The notes: generated from the letters alone by a model not told the origin. Positions 25,736 through 35,068 are shown, counted from the first letter of the stretch. The stretch is DNA of 64,000 bases from CAUZIR01 sp965250195 (GCA_965250195.1 OZ252295.1:434001-498000), one strand, 5' to 3'. Translations and numbers: made by a program.

Positions 25736-28087
25736 CTAAACGTGCGCTGCCACCTCGGTCGACTCCTTCGCGGGCTGCTCGCCGGTCTCCTGCGCCGCCC
25801 CCGGCGTCTCTGGCAAGACGTGCTTCGCGGCAAACGTCAGCCCATCGTCACCGGCATCCACCGTGACCAGGTCGCCGTCGGAAACGTCGCCCGCCAGAAT
25901 CTGCCGAGAAAGATCATTCTCAAGGAACCGCTGGATGGCCCGCCGCAGCGGCCTGGCCCCGTAGACGGAGTCGAACCCCTCTTTGACCAGCCAGTGCCTG
26001 GCGGCGTCCGTCAGCTCTATCGAAACCCCGTGCTCGGCCAGCCGGTCCGACACGTCGGCCATCATCAGATCGACCACGCTGCCGATCTGCTCGACGCTGA
26101 GCGGGTCGAAGATGATGACGTCGTCGATGCGATTGAGGAACTCCGGCCTGAACGCCTTCTTCAAGGCGTCCTCGATTGCGGCGTTTCTCTTGGCTGCGTC
26201 GTCCTGTGACGCCTGTGCAAGGAACCCGACGCCCTCGCGCTCTGCCTCGGCCGTCCCCAGGTTGCTCGTAAGAATGACGAGCGTGTTGCGGAAATCGACC
26301 GTGCGTCCGTGGCTATCGGTCAGCCGCCCATCCTCCAGAATCTGCAAAAGCACGTTGAACACGTCCGGGTGCGCCTTCTCGATTTCATCGAACAGCACGA
26401 CCCTGAACGGGCGCCGCCTGACCGCTTCTGTCAATTGGCCCCCGTCGTCGAACCCGACGTAGCCCGGTGGCGCGCCGATCAGACGCGACACCGAATGCTT
26501 CTCCATGTACTCCGACATGTCCACTCGGACCATGTTCTGCTCGTCGTCGAACAGGTACTCGGCGAGGGCGCGGGCTAACTCTGTCTTCCCTACGCCGGTC
26601 GGTCCGAGAAAAATGAAACTGCCAATCGGCCTGTCAGGGTCGCTCAGTCCGGCCCGCGCCCGCCGTATCGCGTCCGACACCGCTGTAATGGCGGCGTCCT
26701 GGCCCACGATCCGGTCGTGCAGCCTATCCTCCATGTGCAGCAGCCGGTCGGCCTCCGCCTTCAGCAGCCGGTCAACCGGAATGCCGGTCCAGCTGGCGAC
26801 CAGGGCGCCTATATCCTCCGCCGTCACGGTCATCTCGCCCGGCGGCATCGCATGCGCGTCGATGCGCAGCTTGGAGGCGGCCTCGTCTATCAGGTCCACC
26901 GCCTTATCCGGCAGCTTTCGCTCGGTGACATAGCGCTGGCTCAGCCGCACGGCGGCCTCAATCGCCTCGTCGCTCACCGAAATCCTATGATGCGCCTCGT
27001 ACTTCGGTCGCAGGGCCAGCAGCATCTCGATCGCCGTCTCGACGTCCGGCTCCTCGACCAGGATCGGTTGGAAGCGGCGCTCCAGGGCAGCGTCCTTTTC
27101 GATATAGCGCCTATATTCGGTTTCGGTCGTCGCGCCCAGCGCCTGCAGCTCTCCCCGAGCAAGAGCAGGCTTCATCATGTTGGAAGCGTCTATGGCGCCG
27201 TCGGCCGCCCCGGCGCCGACAACCGTGTGTAGCTCGTCGATGAACAGGATGATCTCGCCGGCGGCCTGCTTGACCTCATCCAGAACAGCTTTCAGGCGCT
27301 CCTCGAACTCGCCCCGAAATTTGCTGCCAGCGACCATCGCGCCCATCTCCAGCGCCAGGACTTTGCGGCCTTGCAGTTCCTCTGGGACATCCCCTGAAAC
27401 AATGCGCAAGGCCAGCCCCTCGGCGATGGCCGTCTTGCCCACGCCCGCCGGGCCGATCAGCACCGGGTTGTTCTTCGTTCGTCGGATGAGCGTCTGCATC
27501 GCTCGGGCGATCTCCTTCTCGCGCCCGATGACCGGGTCCAGCTTGCCGTCCGCCGCGAGCTTGGTAAGGTCCACGCTGAACTTCTCCAGAGACCGGTAGC
27601 GCGACTCGGCGTGCTGGTCCGTCACACGAGCGCTGCCCCGGACCGTCTGCAGGGCCTGGTATACGCGTTCGACGGTTACTCCGGCACCGGCGAGCAGGCT
27701 GGATATCCCGCTGCCGAGGCCCTCTTCGCTCTTGACCACCGCCAGTAGCAGGTGCTCGACGCTGATGAACTCGTCGTTCAGCCTCTCGGCCTCTTGTTTG
27801 GCCAGGTCCATCACCGCCGCGACTCTCGGCGTCATGTAGGCCTGGGTCACAGGCTCCTCTGACTTGGGCGCGGCCTCCAGTATCTGTTCCACCGAGGCGC
27901 GCATCGAGTCTGCCGACACGCCCATCTCGGAAAACACGTCGGCGGCGACGCCGTCCGGCTGCTCCAGCAGTGCGACCAGTACGTGCTCGGTGTCCCACTG
28001 GGAGTGGCGGTAGCCCACCAGCAGCTGCTGTGAGCGCTGGATGACCTCCATCGCTCGTTCCGTGAATTGGTCTGGACGTAACACCAT
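25736..28087 (-). CDS. clpC: ClpC-type AAA+ unfoldase lacking the middle domain
   Basis: A Hsp100 protein of 783 residues. It has two N-terminal Clp repeats (FTERAMEVIQRSQQLL and a second around residue 80), NBD1 with Walker A GPAGVGKTAI and FIDELHTVVGAG, and NBD2 with GPTGVGKTEL and VVLFDEIEKAHPDV. A VGF motif (REGVGFLAQ) sits where ClpP-binding loops lie, so a ClpP partner is likely. Between the NBD1 end (DLIDEAASKLRI) and VASWTGIPVDR only about 25 residues are present. The UVR-like coiled middle domain of ClpC and the long arm of ClpB are both absent. I choose the ATG giving VLRPDQFTERAM; a longer frame adds 25 non-homologous residues. Confidence 0.92.
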   Translation of the reverse strand: MVLRPDQFTERAMEVIQRSQQLLVGYRHSQWDTEHVLVALLEQPDGVAADVFSEMGVSADSMRASVEQILEAAPKSEEPVTQAYMTPRVAAVMDLAKQEAERLNDEFISVEHLLLAVVKSEEGLGSGISSLLAGAGVTVERVYQALQTVRGSARVTDQHAESRYRSLEKFSVDLTKLAADGKLDPVIGREKEIARAMQTLIRRTKNNPVLIGPAGVGKTAIAEGLALRIVSGDVPEELQGRKVLALEMGAMVAGSKFRGEFEERLKAVLDEVKQAAGEIILFIDELHTVVGAGAADGAIDASNMMKPALARGELQALGATTETEYRRYIEKDAALERRFQPILVEEPDVETAIEMLLALRPKYEAHHRISVSDEAIEAAVRLSQRYVTERKLPDKAVDLIDEAASKLRIDAHAMPPGEMTVTAEDIGALVASWTGIPVDRLLKAEADRLLHMEDRLHDRIVGQDAAITAVSDAIRRARAGLSDPDRPIGSFIFLGPTGVGKTELARALAEYLFDDEQNMVRVDMSEYMEKHSVSRLIGAPPGYVGFDDGGQLTEAVRRRPFRVVLFDEIEKAHPDVFNVLLQILEDGRLTDSHGRTVDFRNTLVILTSNLGTAEAEREGVGFLAQASQDDAAKRNAAIEDALKKAFRPEFLNRIDDVIIFDPLSVEQIGSVVDLMMADVSDRLAEHGVSIELTDAARHWLVKEGFDSVYGARPLRRAIQRFLENDLSRQILAGDVSDGDLVTVDAGDDGLTFAAKHVLPETPGAAQETGEQPAKESTEVAAHV

Positions 28088-28162
28088 CGTTTGGGGTTTC
28101 TCCCTACTTGGCTGCACCTTGCGGTGCAGGCCTTTATACTCAGGCGACTTTAGCCAGATCAC

Positions 28163-28177
28163 CTGTATCGAATACAG
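28163..28177. promoter_or_regulatory. Palindrome in the clpC 5-prime region
   Basis: CTGTATCGAATACAG is a perfect 6-3-6 inverted repeat about 75 bases upstream of the clpC ATG and just downstream of a candidate promoter. Its size and place fit a repressor operator. No CIRCE, CtsR or HspR consensus is present. Confidence 0.45.
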
Positions 28178-28197
28178 TTTACTAAGACTTGATGCAT

Positions 28198-28223
28198 ATT
28201 ATACATGAGTCGATACATATCAA
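28198..28223 (-). promoter_or_regulatory. Candidate clpC promoter
   Basis: On the minus strand a perfect TATAAT (28203-28198) is preceded by TTGATA (28223-28218). The spacer is only 14 bases, shorter than ideal. The region is AT-rich relative to its surroundings. Confidence 0.35.
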
Positions 28224-28323
28224 GGCCACAAGAGATACAACCGCGCTGGCTCAACGTAGTACCGTTGATGTGATGCCGCAGCTAGTTGCGGCGATGTAGT
28301 GCGAATCGAGGGCCGATTAGCAG

Positions 28324-29346
28324 ATGAGTCAACCGCTACTAAGGGTCGAAGGCCTGCACACCTACTTCCACACCGTGGACGGCGTGATCAAGGCGGTGCG
28401 CGGCATATCGTTCGACGTTCCCGAGAGCGGTGTGCTGGGAGTAGTCGGAGAGAGCGGGTCCGGAAAGACCGTCACCGGTCTGTCCATAATGGGCCTCGTA
28501 CCCAGGCCGGGGAAGATCGAAGAGGGCTCGATCAAGTTCGCGGGCAACGAGCTACTAATCATGCCCGAGTCCAAACTGCGCGCACTGCGGGGCGGCCAGA
28601 TCGCCATGGTCTTCCAGGACGCATCCAGTGCCCTGAACCCTGTCATCACCGTGGGCGAGCAAATCCTCGAAGTCCTGCAGATCCATTCGGACCTGACGAC
28701 CCGCCAGTCCATCCGCCTCAGCATCGAGCTCATGACCCAGATGGGCATCGCCGACGCCAGCCGTGTACTGGACCGGCACCCCTGGGAGATAAGCGGCGGC
28801 ATGGCCCAGCGTGTAATGCTGGCGATGGGCATCGCAATGTCCCCCAGACTGCTGATAGCCGACGAGCCCACCTCCAACATCGACGTCACCGTCCAGGCCG
28901 AGATACTACAGCGGCTCAACGAGCACCGCCGCGAGACGGGTTCCTCCATCATCCTCATCACCCACGACCTGGGCGTAATGGCGCAGATGGCCGACGAGGT
29001 GCTGGTCATGTACGGCGGCTACAAACTGGAACAGGCCGACACCCACACCCTGTACGCCAGGCCCATGCACCCCTACACCAACGGATTGCTCGACGCGGTT
29101 CCCAGGTGGGACCGCCCGGTCCCCCGCCTGAAGGCCATCAGGGGCGGCCTGCCGACCATGCTCGACGCACCAGACAGGTGCCCGTTCTTGGATCGGTGCA
29201 GCCGCGCTTTGAGCGTGTGCAGAACAGACCCCATGCCCAAACTGGAAGAGCCGGAGCCCGGCCACACCGTCGCCTGCTATAACCCCGTGCCCGTGCAGTC
29301 GCCTGTAAATGTCGATGCGCCGCGAGTACCGGGCACCCTACCCTAG
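28324..29346 (+). CDS. Oligopeptide/dipeptide ABC transporter ATPase (DppD/OppD type)
   Basis: A 340-residue ATPase with Walker A GESGSGKTVTG (about residues 42-52), Q-loop MVFQDASSALNP, signature ISGGMAQRV, Walker B LLIADEPTSNID and switch ITHDLGV. The C-terminal oligopeptide-ABC extension carries the CPFLDRC...C cysteine pattern that can bind an iron-sulfur cluster. No permease, binding protein or second ATPase gene is adjacent, so it is an orphan component here. Its stop shares a CTAG with the convergent holA. Confidence 0.88.
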   Translation: MSQPLLRVEGLHTYFHTVDGVIKAVRGISFDVPESGVLGVVGESGSGKTVTGLSIMGLVPRPGKIEEGSIKFAGNELLIMPESKLRALRGGQIAMVFQDASSALNPVITVGEQILEVLQIHSDLTTRQSIRLSIELMTQMGIADASRVLDRHPWEISGGMAQRVMLAMGIAMSPRLLIADEPTSNIDVTVQAEILQRLNEHRRETGSSIILITHDLGVMAQMADEVLVMYGGYKLEQADTHTLYARPMHPYTNGLLDAVPRWDRPVPRLKAIRGGLPTMLDAPDRCPFLDRCSRALSVCRTDPMPKLEEPEPGHTVACYNPVPVQSPVNVDAPRVPGTLP

Positions 29347-30314
29347 CGCGCCAGCGACCCCAGGTCCGCCAAAAGAATGTCCAGGGCGACCTCGTCCTTG
29401 GCCCTACCGGACTTGATGCTCTCGTCCGTCTCCGTCAGCAGGCGATGGGCTTTCGTAAGGTGGTCCATGGAAAACTTTGGCGCCTTCTCGAGCGTTTTCT
29501 GCAACGGAAATCCCCCGACACCGAGCCTGCCGCCCATTTCACCACCTGGCACCCTTTGTCGCTGCAACTCCTTGGCCAGCATGAGCAGCCGCACCTGCCG
29601 ATGCAGCATGTACAGGACACGCCCCACCGACTCCCCGTCCACCAGCACCCGGTGGAACCCCGTCAGCGCGGCCGCCGTGCGACCTTCCAGGGCCGCGTCC
29701 ACCGCCTTGAAAATATTCGCGTCTTTGCTCCCGGTCAACATTTCCAAGACGTCGCCGGGCTCGATGTCTCTGGCCCCGACGTAGAGCGTCAGCTTCTCCA
29801 GCTCGTTGTCCAACGCAACCAGGTCAGACCCCGCTACCGACGCCAGCCGCGCCACCGCCTGATTAGAAACAGTGCCGCCCTTTGCCTCGATGCGAGTGCG
29901 AATCCACCGCTGCAGCTCCCCGCCCCTGGGCATCGGATAGCCCTTAACCTCGGCCACGCCCGAAAGCTCCTTCAGCATCGGATTGGCCTTGCCGGTCAGC
30001 GTGCCGTCGATGAACACCACGTCGTTCGTCGGCGGCACCTCGGCGAGGTGCTTGCCGATCCCCTTCCAGTCGGCGATGGGCTTTTTTTTCTTGCCCTCGA
30101 ATCTCGTCAGCAAGCCTCGCACCATTACCAGTCGGCGATCCGACAGGAACGGCACCGCCATCGCCGCCCCCAGCAGTTCGGCGGGCGTTACGGACGCCCC
30201 ATCGAGACCAAGCGTGTTGGCTTCGCGCAGATCGGGCGGCCCGACCGCCTCGCGCAGCGAGTTCACCTTCTCCCGGACAGACAGCGAGTCCGCCCCAAAA
30301 AACACATAAATCAT
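29343..30314 (-). CDS. holA: DNA polymerase III delta subunit
   Basis: A protein of about 323 residues of the HolA family, the clamp-loader subunit that opens the sliding clamp. It starts with IYVFFGADSLSVREKV and contains VPFLSDRRLVMVRGLL, ELEKLTLYVG and the C-terminal helical collar (ALTGFHRVLVDGES onward, LHRQVRLLMLAKEL). I use the ATG at 30314 because the preceding 20 residues of the longer frame lack homology. It ends tail to tail with the peptide ABC ATPase. Confidence 0.88.
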   Translation of the reverse strand: MIYVFFGADSLSVREKVNSLREAVGPPDLREANTLGLDGASVTPAELLGAAMAVPFLSDRRLVMVRGLLTRFEGKKKKPIADWKGIGKHLAEVPPTNDVVFIDGTLTGKANPMLKELSGVAEVKGYPMPRGGELQRWIRTRIEAKGGTVSNQAVARLASVAGSDLVALDNELEKLTLYVGARDIEPGDVLEMLTGSKDANIFKAVDAALEGRTAAALTGFHRVLVDGESVGRVLYMLHRQVRLLMLAKELQRQRVPGGEMGGRLGVGGFPLQKTLEKAPKFSMDHLTKAHRLLTETDESIKSGRAKDEVALDILLADLGSLAR

Positions 30315-30425
30315 TTTTACCCCGGCGACGCTCGGACCGTGCCCGCGATTACCGTGATCCCGGCATCGCCACATTCGTGACCTGCGTCTCGACCTGGGCC
30401 CGAGTCCGGCGACCCTGTCGGTCCG

Positions 30426-30431
30426 TATAAT
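30426..30431 (+). promoter_or_regulatory. Possible -10 element for the DUF1232-ychF-hemW operon
   Basis: A TATAAT lies 38 bases ahead of the DUF1232 ATG in the divergent gap with holA. No convincing -35 is visible. Confidence 0.3.
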
Positions 30432-30468
30432 ACTGGTGCGGGGTCCCGACCCGCTCCCCCATTAAAAA

Positions 30469-30810
30469 ATGTTCGCCATCATTCGATTAATCAGCTTCAC
30501 CGGCCTGCCCAGACTCATCCTCAAGCTGGTCATGGACAGCCGCGTGCCCACGCTGACAAAACTAATTCTCCCGGCAGCGGTCATCTACTGGCTCTCGCCC
30601 ATCGACTTTTTCCCCGACGTCTTTTTCCCGTTCGGCAAGCTGGACGATCTCATCGCCCTCGGCGCCGCGCCCCTGGCGTTCGTCGCCCTATCCCCTCGGG
30701 CCGTCGTACTGGAGCACATGGGTCGCACCCCGGCTCCCGAGCCGGAGCCGGAGGCCATCGAGACCACCGCCCGGACGCTCGACACCAACCCAGACGAAGG
30801 CGAGGGCTAA
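30469..30810 (+). CDS. DUF1232 (YkvA-like) membrane protein
   Basis: A 113-residue protein. The DUF1232 core is clear as YWLSPIDFFPDVFFPFGKLDD (about residues 44-64), flanked by hydrophobic stretches. The tail is acidic and Pro/Glu-rich. Function is unknown in the family. It is the first gene of a long plus-strand run and ends 6 bases before ychF. Confidence 0.8.
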   Translation: MFAIIRLISFTGLPRLILKLVMDSRVPTLTKLILPAAVIYWLSPIDFFPDVFFPFGKLDDLIALGAAPLAFVALSPRAVVLEHMGRTPAPEPEPEAIETTARTLDTNPDEGEG

Positions 30811-30816
30811 CCGGGC

Positions 30817-31908
30817 TTGGAAGTCGGCATAGTGGGTCTGCCCCAGAGCGGCAAGACCACCGTTTTCAACGCCGCCACCAGGGGCCGGGCACAGGCGACC
30901 GCCCGCCCGGACCGGCCCAACCTCGGCGTCGCCAAAGTCCTCGACCCAAGATTGGGCATCCTAGCCGGGTTGGAGAGTTCCAAAAAAATCACCCCGGCCG
31001 AGGTCACCTACATGGACCTGCCCGCCCCTCCCGAGGGCTTCGGCAAGGGAGCGGGCATCGGCGGCGAGATGCTCGCCCATTTGCAGCGTGTAGACGCCCT
31101 GGCCGTTGTCGTGCGAGCGTTTGACGACCCCTCCGTCCCTCACGTGCTCGACCGCATCGACCACCTGGCCGACGCCGAGACCCTGCTCACCGAGCTAGCC
31201 TTCGTAGACCTCTCCATCATCGAACGGCGCCTATCCCGCCTGGTTGACAGCCTCAAGGGCGCCAAGACAACCGAACGCCAGTCCATAGAGCGGGAAACCG
31301 CCTTGCTGCAGCGCCTACAGGCGGGCCTGGAAAACGAAGCCGGAGTGGCCGACCAGCAAATGACCCCGGACGAGCGCAAGGCCGTGAGCGGGTTCGGCCT
31401 GCTCACCACCAAGCCGGTAGTGCTCGTCGCGAACCTCGGTGAACCACGGATCGAGCAGGTCGACCAAATGGAGACCGAACTGGCCGAAAAATTCGCCCAA
31501 GGCCGGGTCAAGACAACGGCCGTCTTCAGCCTGCTGGAGGTCGATCTGGCATCGATGGAGCCGGAGGAGGAAAACGAGTTCAGGGCGGACCTGGGCCTCG
31601 GCGAGTCCGGCCTCGTGAAAATGGTCAGGGCCTCCTACGACGCCCTCGGCCTCATCACATTTTTCACCGTGGGCCCCAAAGAAACGCACGCCTGGCCCAT
31701 CCGCACAGGCACCAACGCACAGGCGGGTGCGGGCACTATCCACACCGACCTGGAGCGAGGTTTCATCCGCGCCGAGATCATTGGTTACGATCACTTCATC
31801 GAGGCCGGGAGCGAAACCGAAGCCAAGAGACGGGGAACGTTACGGCAAGAGGGCAAGACCTACGTGCTCAGGGACGGCGACGTCGTGCACGTCCTGTTCA
31901 ACGTCTAG
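30817..31908 (+). CDS. ychF: YchF/OLA1-type ATPase
   Basis: A 363-residue Obg-family P-loop protein. Seen are EVGIVGLPQSGKTTVFNA at the N terminus, the YMDLPAPPEGFGKGAG switch segment and VVVRAFDDPSVPHV. The C-terminal TGS/ubiquitin-like part ends with IRAEIIGYDHFIEAG and YVLRDGDVVHVLFNV. YchF proteins bind ATP and the ribosome and affect translation and stress responses. The start is TTG. The canonical G4 NKxD is replaced by a VANLGE-type sequence, as usual in YchF. Confidence 0.9.
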   Translation: MEVGIVGLPQSGKTTVFNAATRGRAQATARPDRPNLGVAKVLDPRLGILAGLESSKKITPAEVTYMDLPAPPEGFGKGAGIGGEMLAHLQRVDALAVVVRAFDDPSVPHVLDRIDHLADAETLLTELAFVDLSIIERRLSRLVDSLKGAKTTERQSIERETALLQRLQAGLENEAGVADQQMTPDERKAVSGFGLLTTKPVVLVANLGEPRIEQVDQMETELAEKFAQGRVKTTAVFSLLEVDLASMEPEEENEFRADLGLGESGLVKMVRASYDALGLITFFTVGPKETHAWPIRTGTNAQAGAGTIHTDLERGFIRAEIIGYDHFIEAGSETEAKRRGTLRQEGKTYVLRDGDVVHVLFNV

Positions 31909-31918
31909 CGGTAAAAAA

Positions 31919-33148
31919 ATGCGCGAGTCGGGCCCAATAGCGCTGTACGTGCATGTACCGTTCTGCGCCACCAAGTGCCCCTACTGCGACTTCAACACAT
32001 ACGCATCCATCGAGGGCCTGATGGAACCTTACGTCGGCGCCCTCGGCACTGAGCTTGGCTTCTGGGGCAGAGCCCTGGGCTCCCCAGCCGTCTCGACCGT
32101 CTTCTTCGGCGGCGGCACGCCGTCGTACCTGAGAGCCGGGCAACTAGGCGGCCTTTTGCAAGCCATCCGTGATGGCTTCGGGCTCGACCCGGGCGCCGAG
32201 ATAACCGTCGAGGCCAACCCCGACGACCTGTCTCCGGAAAAGCTCGCCGAGCTGCGCGAGGGCGGCATCAACCGCCTGAGCATCGGCGTCCAGTCGTTTG
32301 ACGATGGACTATTGCAAACCCTCGGCCGCCGCCACAGCGCCGACGAGGCGGCCGGAGCCATTCGTCGTGCAGGCAAGGCGGGCTTCGACAACCTGAGCGT
32401 CGACCTCATGTACGGCCTCCCCGACCAGACGCTAGTTCAGTGGACCGACTCCGTCGAACGCGCCCTCGACCTGGGACCGCAGCACATCTCCATGTACGGC
32501 CTCACTCTTGAGCCGGGTACGCCCATGGAGCGTGCCGCAAGCGCCAACGAGCTACCCACCCCTGACCCCGACCTGGCAGCCGACATGTACCTCGCGGCGC
32601 AGGAGGCGATGGCCGACCGGGGCTTCCGTCACTACGAGATATCCAACTGGTGCCTGCCCGGCCGCGAGAGCCGCCACAACCTGACCTACTGGCGCAACGA
32701 ACCCTTCCTCGGCGTCGGTCCCGGCGCGCACTCGTACCTGCGCGGCGCAAGATTCTCCGTCATCCGGTCGCCGCGCGAATACTCTCTAAAGCTGTCCTCC
32801 GAGCCTCCGGTGCCCGAGGACACCTCATGGCTCGAAAGCCTTCGCTCTCTGCCCTTCATCGACGAAATAAACCCCATCGGTCCGTCCGAAGAGATGGCCG
32901 AGACCATGATGATGGGTTTACGGCTGGACGTCGGTGTGGCGGACGGAAAGTTTCGGGACAGATTCGGAAAGTCCCTACTGGACGCCTACGGCCCCATCAT
33001 CACCGAAACGCAAGGCGACGGCCTCCTCGAATGGGCCGAGCAATCCGACGGCCCCGATGACGGTATGGGCCGGGCGCTCCGGCTCACCCCCAGGGGCCAA
33101 TTGCTGGGCAACGAAGTCTTCGCCCGCTTTTTCGTCGGCGTCACCTGA
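31919..33148 (+). CDS. hemW: Radical SAM heme chaperone HemW
   Basis: A protein of about 409 residues of the HemN/HemW family. The [4Fe-4S] motif CATKCPYC is at residues 16-23, followed by FFGGGTPS, ITVEANPDD and SIGVQSFDD. The HemW signature HNLTYW with GVGPGAHSY is present, which favours the heme chaperone over coproporphyrinogen dehydrogenase. It starts at ATG 31919, ten bases after the ychF stop; a longer frame from 31727 overlaps ychF and is rejected. The cytochrome c maturation genes nearby make a heme-handling role plausible. Confidence 0.9.
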   Translation: MRESGPIALYVHVPFCATKCPYCDFNTYASIEGLMEPYVGALGTELGFWGRALGSPAVSTVFFGGGTPSYLRAGQLGGLLQAIRDGFGLDPGAEITVEANPDDLSPEKLAELREGGINRLSIGVQSFDDGLLQTLGRRHSADEAAGAIRRAGKAGFDNLSVDLMYGLPDQTLVQWTDSVERALDLGPQHISMYGLTLEPGTPMERAASANELPTPDPDLAADMYLAAQEAMADRGFRHYEISNWCLPGRESRHNLTYWRNEPFLGVGPGAHSYLRGARFSVIRSPREYSLKLSSEPPVPEDTSWLESLRSLPFIDEINPIGPSEEMAETMMMGLRLDVGVADGKFRDRFGKSLLDAYGPIITETQGDGLLEWAEQSDGPDDGMGRALRLTPRGQLLGNEVFARFFVGVT

Positions 33149-33196
33149 GTACTCAAACATCCGTGCTATTGTGTCCCCCATGCGCGAACAAAAACC

Positions 33197-35053
33197 ATGC
33201 ACGTAGTCGGCACCGCCGGCCACGTCGATCACGGTAAGTCCACCCTCGTAGAGGCCCTCACCGGCATCGACCCCGACCGGCTTCGTGAGGAAAAGGAGCG
33301 CGGCCTCACCATCGACCTGGGCTTCGCCTGGATGACCCTCCCGAGCGGCGAGGAGATCAGCATCATCGACGTGCCCGGCCACGAGCGCTTCGTAAACAAC
33401 ATGCTGGCGGGCGTGGGCGGCATCGACATGGCGTTGCTGGTCGTCGCCGCCGACGAGTCCGTCATGCCCCAAACCCGCGAGCACCTGGCCATCCTCGACC
33501 TGCTCGGCGTCTCTCGCGGCCTGGTGGCCATCACCAAGGCCGACCTGGTCGATAGCGAGTTCATCGATCTGGTCGAGGCCGAAGTGGCCGAGTTATTGGA
33601 CGGCACCCTTCTGGAGGGCTCCCGCGCAGTGCCCGTTTCGGCCGCCGATGGACGCGGCCTGGAGGAGCTGACCGCCGCCATATCGGAAAACCTCACCGGC
33701 ACCGGCGTGCGCCGGGACGTCGGCCGCTCCCGGCTGCCCATCGACCGCTCGTTCTCCATCTCCGGCTTCGGCACCGTCGTCACCGGCACCCTCATCGACG
33801 GTTCTCTCGATGTCGGCGGCGAGGTCGAGCTGGTCGTGTCCGGGTCCAGGTCACGAATACGGGGATTGCAGAGCCACAAGACCAAGGCCGAGCGGGCTCT
33901 GCCCGGGAGCCGGGTCGCCGTGAACCTGTCCGGCATCGCGCACGACGCCATCCAGCGCGGCGACGTCCTAACGACCCCTGGCTGGCTAATCCCAACCACT
34001 TCCTTTGACGCCCACCTGCGAGTTCTTCCCGAAGTTCCCAGGGCACTGCGGCACAACATGTACGTCACCGTGCACACCGGCAGCGACGAGGCCATCGGCC
34101 GACTCCGTCTGCTGGACACCGACCGGGCCGAGCCGGGCGAGTGGGCGTGGGCCCAGCTAAAGCTCGACACCCCGGTGGCGGTGGTAAAAGGCGACCACTT
34201 CGTCATCCGGTCCAACCAGGCGACTCTCGGTGGCGGGAACATCGTCGATGCGCATGCCCAGCGGCACCGGCGCAAGCACGCGCCGTTGCTAGAGCGCCTC
34301 GCCGTAATGGAGAGCGGCTCGCCCAGCGAAGTGTTGGCCGAGACCGTGCACCAATACGGCCCCATCGACCTCGCCGCCCTGTCGAGCCGACTGGATATGA
34401 CTCCCGTCATCGCCCAGCCCGAACTCGACAATCTAGAGGCCGACGGAGACCTTCAGGTACTGGGCGTCGGCCCGAACAAGCACTACCTCAGCACGGCGGG
34501 ATGGCGCGATTCATCGGGCCGGGCCGTCGCCTCCGTGACCGAATACCATGCCCGATTCCCCGCCCGTAAGGGCGAGCCGAAAGAAGAGCTGCGCAGCCGT
34601 CTGGGCTTCTCGGCTGGATTGTTCGGCGCCATGCTAGAACGGCTCTCGGAGGCCGATGTGCTGGTGGAAGCCGGCGCCGCCGTCCGCTCCCCCTTCCACG
34701 CGCCCAGTCTCACGCCCAAGCAGGAAAAAACGGCCGCCGAATTCGTGGCATCCCTTGAGGCCGGCGACCCGTATTCGCCTCCCACCGACGAACTGCCAGA
34801 AGAGGACGTCCTGGACCTCCTGGCAGACCGGGGCCAGGTCGTGCAGGCCAGCGACGCGGTGGTGTTCTCAGCCGCCTCATTCGAAAAAATGGTCGGCCAG
34901 ATAAGGGTCTTTGTGGACAAGCACGGGGAGATAACCGTCGCCGACGTGCGCGACCTGTTCGGCACCAGCCGCAAATACGCCCTGGCGTTACTTGAGCACC
35001 TGGACAAGACCCGCGTCACTCGCCGCGTAGGCGACGCCCGCGTGTTGCGGTAA
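33197..35053 (+). CDS. selB: Selenocysteine-specific elongation factor SelB
   Basis: A 618-residue translational GTPase. It has GTAGHVDHGKSTLVEALTG at the N terminus, IIDVPGHERFVNNMLAG, ITKADL, and the SelB-type domain 2 start LPIDRSFSISGFGTVVTGTL. C-terminal winged-helix repeats (about residues 400-618, ending YALALLEHLDKTRVTRR) would bind SECIS RNA. It implies that the organism inserts selenocysteine. selA, selD and tRNA-Sec are not in the window and no obvious selenoprotein was found. Confidence 0.92.
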   Translation: MHVVGTAGHVDHGKSTLVEALTGIDPDRLREEKERGLTIDLGFAWMTLPSGEEISIIDVPGHERFVNNMLAGVGGIDMALLVVAADESVMPQTREHLAILDLLGVSRGLVAITKADLVDSEFIDLVEAEVAELLDGTLLEGSRAVPVSAADGRGLEELTAAISENLTGTGVRRDVGRSRLPIDRSFSISGFGTVVTGTLIDGSLDVGGEVELVVSGSRSRIRGLQSHKTKAERALPGSRVAVNLSGIAHDAIQRGDVLTTPGWLIPTTSFDAHLRVLPEVPRALRHNMYVTVHTGSDEAIGRLRLLDTDRAEPGEWAWAQLKLDTPVAVVKGDHFVIRSNQATLGGGNIVDAHAQRHRRKHAPLLERLAVMESGSPSEVLAETVHQYGPIDLAALSSRLDMTPVIAQPELDNLEADGDLQVLGVGPNKHYLSTAGWRDSSGRAVASVTEYHARFPARKGEPKEELRSRLGFSAGLFGAMLERLSEADVLVEAGAAVRSPFHAPSLTPKQEKTAAEFVASLEAGDPYSPPTDELPEEDVLDLLADRGQVVQASDAVVFSAASFEKMVGQIRVFVDKHGEITVADVRDLFGTSRKYALALLEHLDKTRVTRRVGDARVLR

Positions 35054-35068
35054 AGTTCGCCCACTACC

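Noticed and set aside
28299..29282. 327-codon plus-strand ORF
   Set aside because: Overlaps the peptide ABC ATPase in another frame and is dominated by Arg, Gly and His.
33229..34431. 400-codon minus-strand ORF
   Set aside because: It lies wholly inside selB in an antisense frame, is rich in Arg and Ser as GC-rich shadows are, and matches no family.
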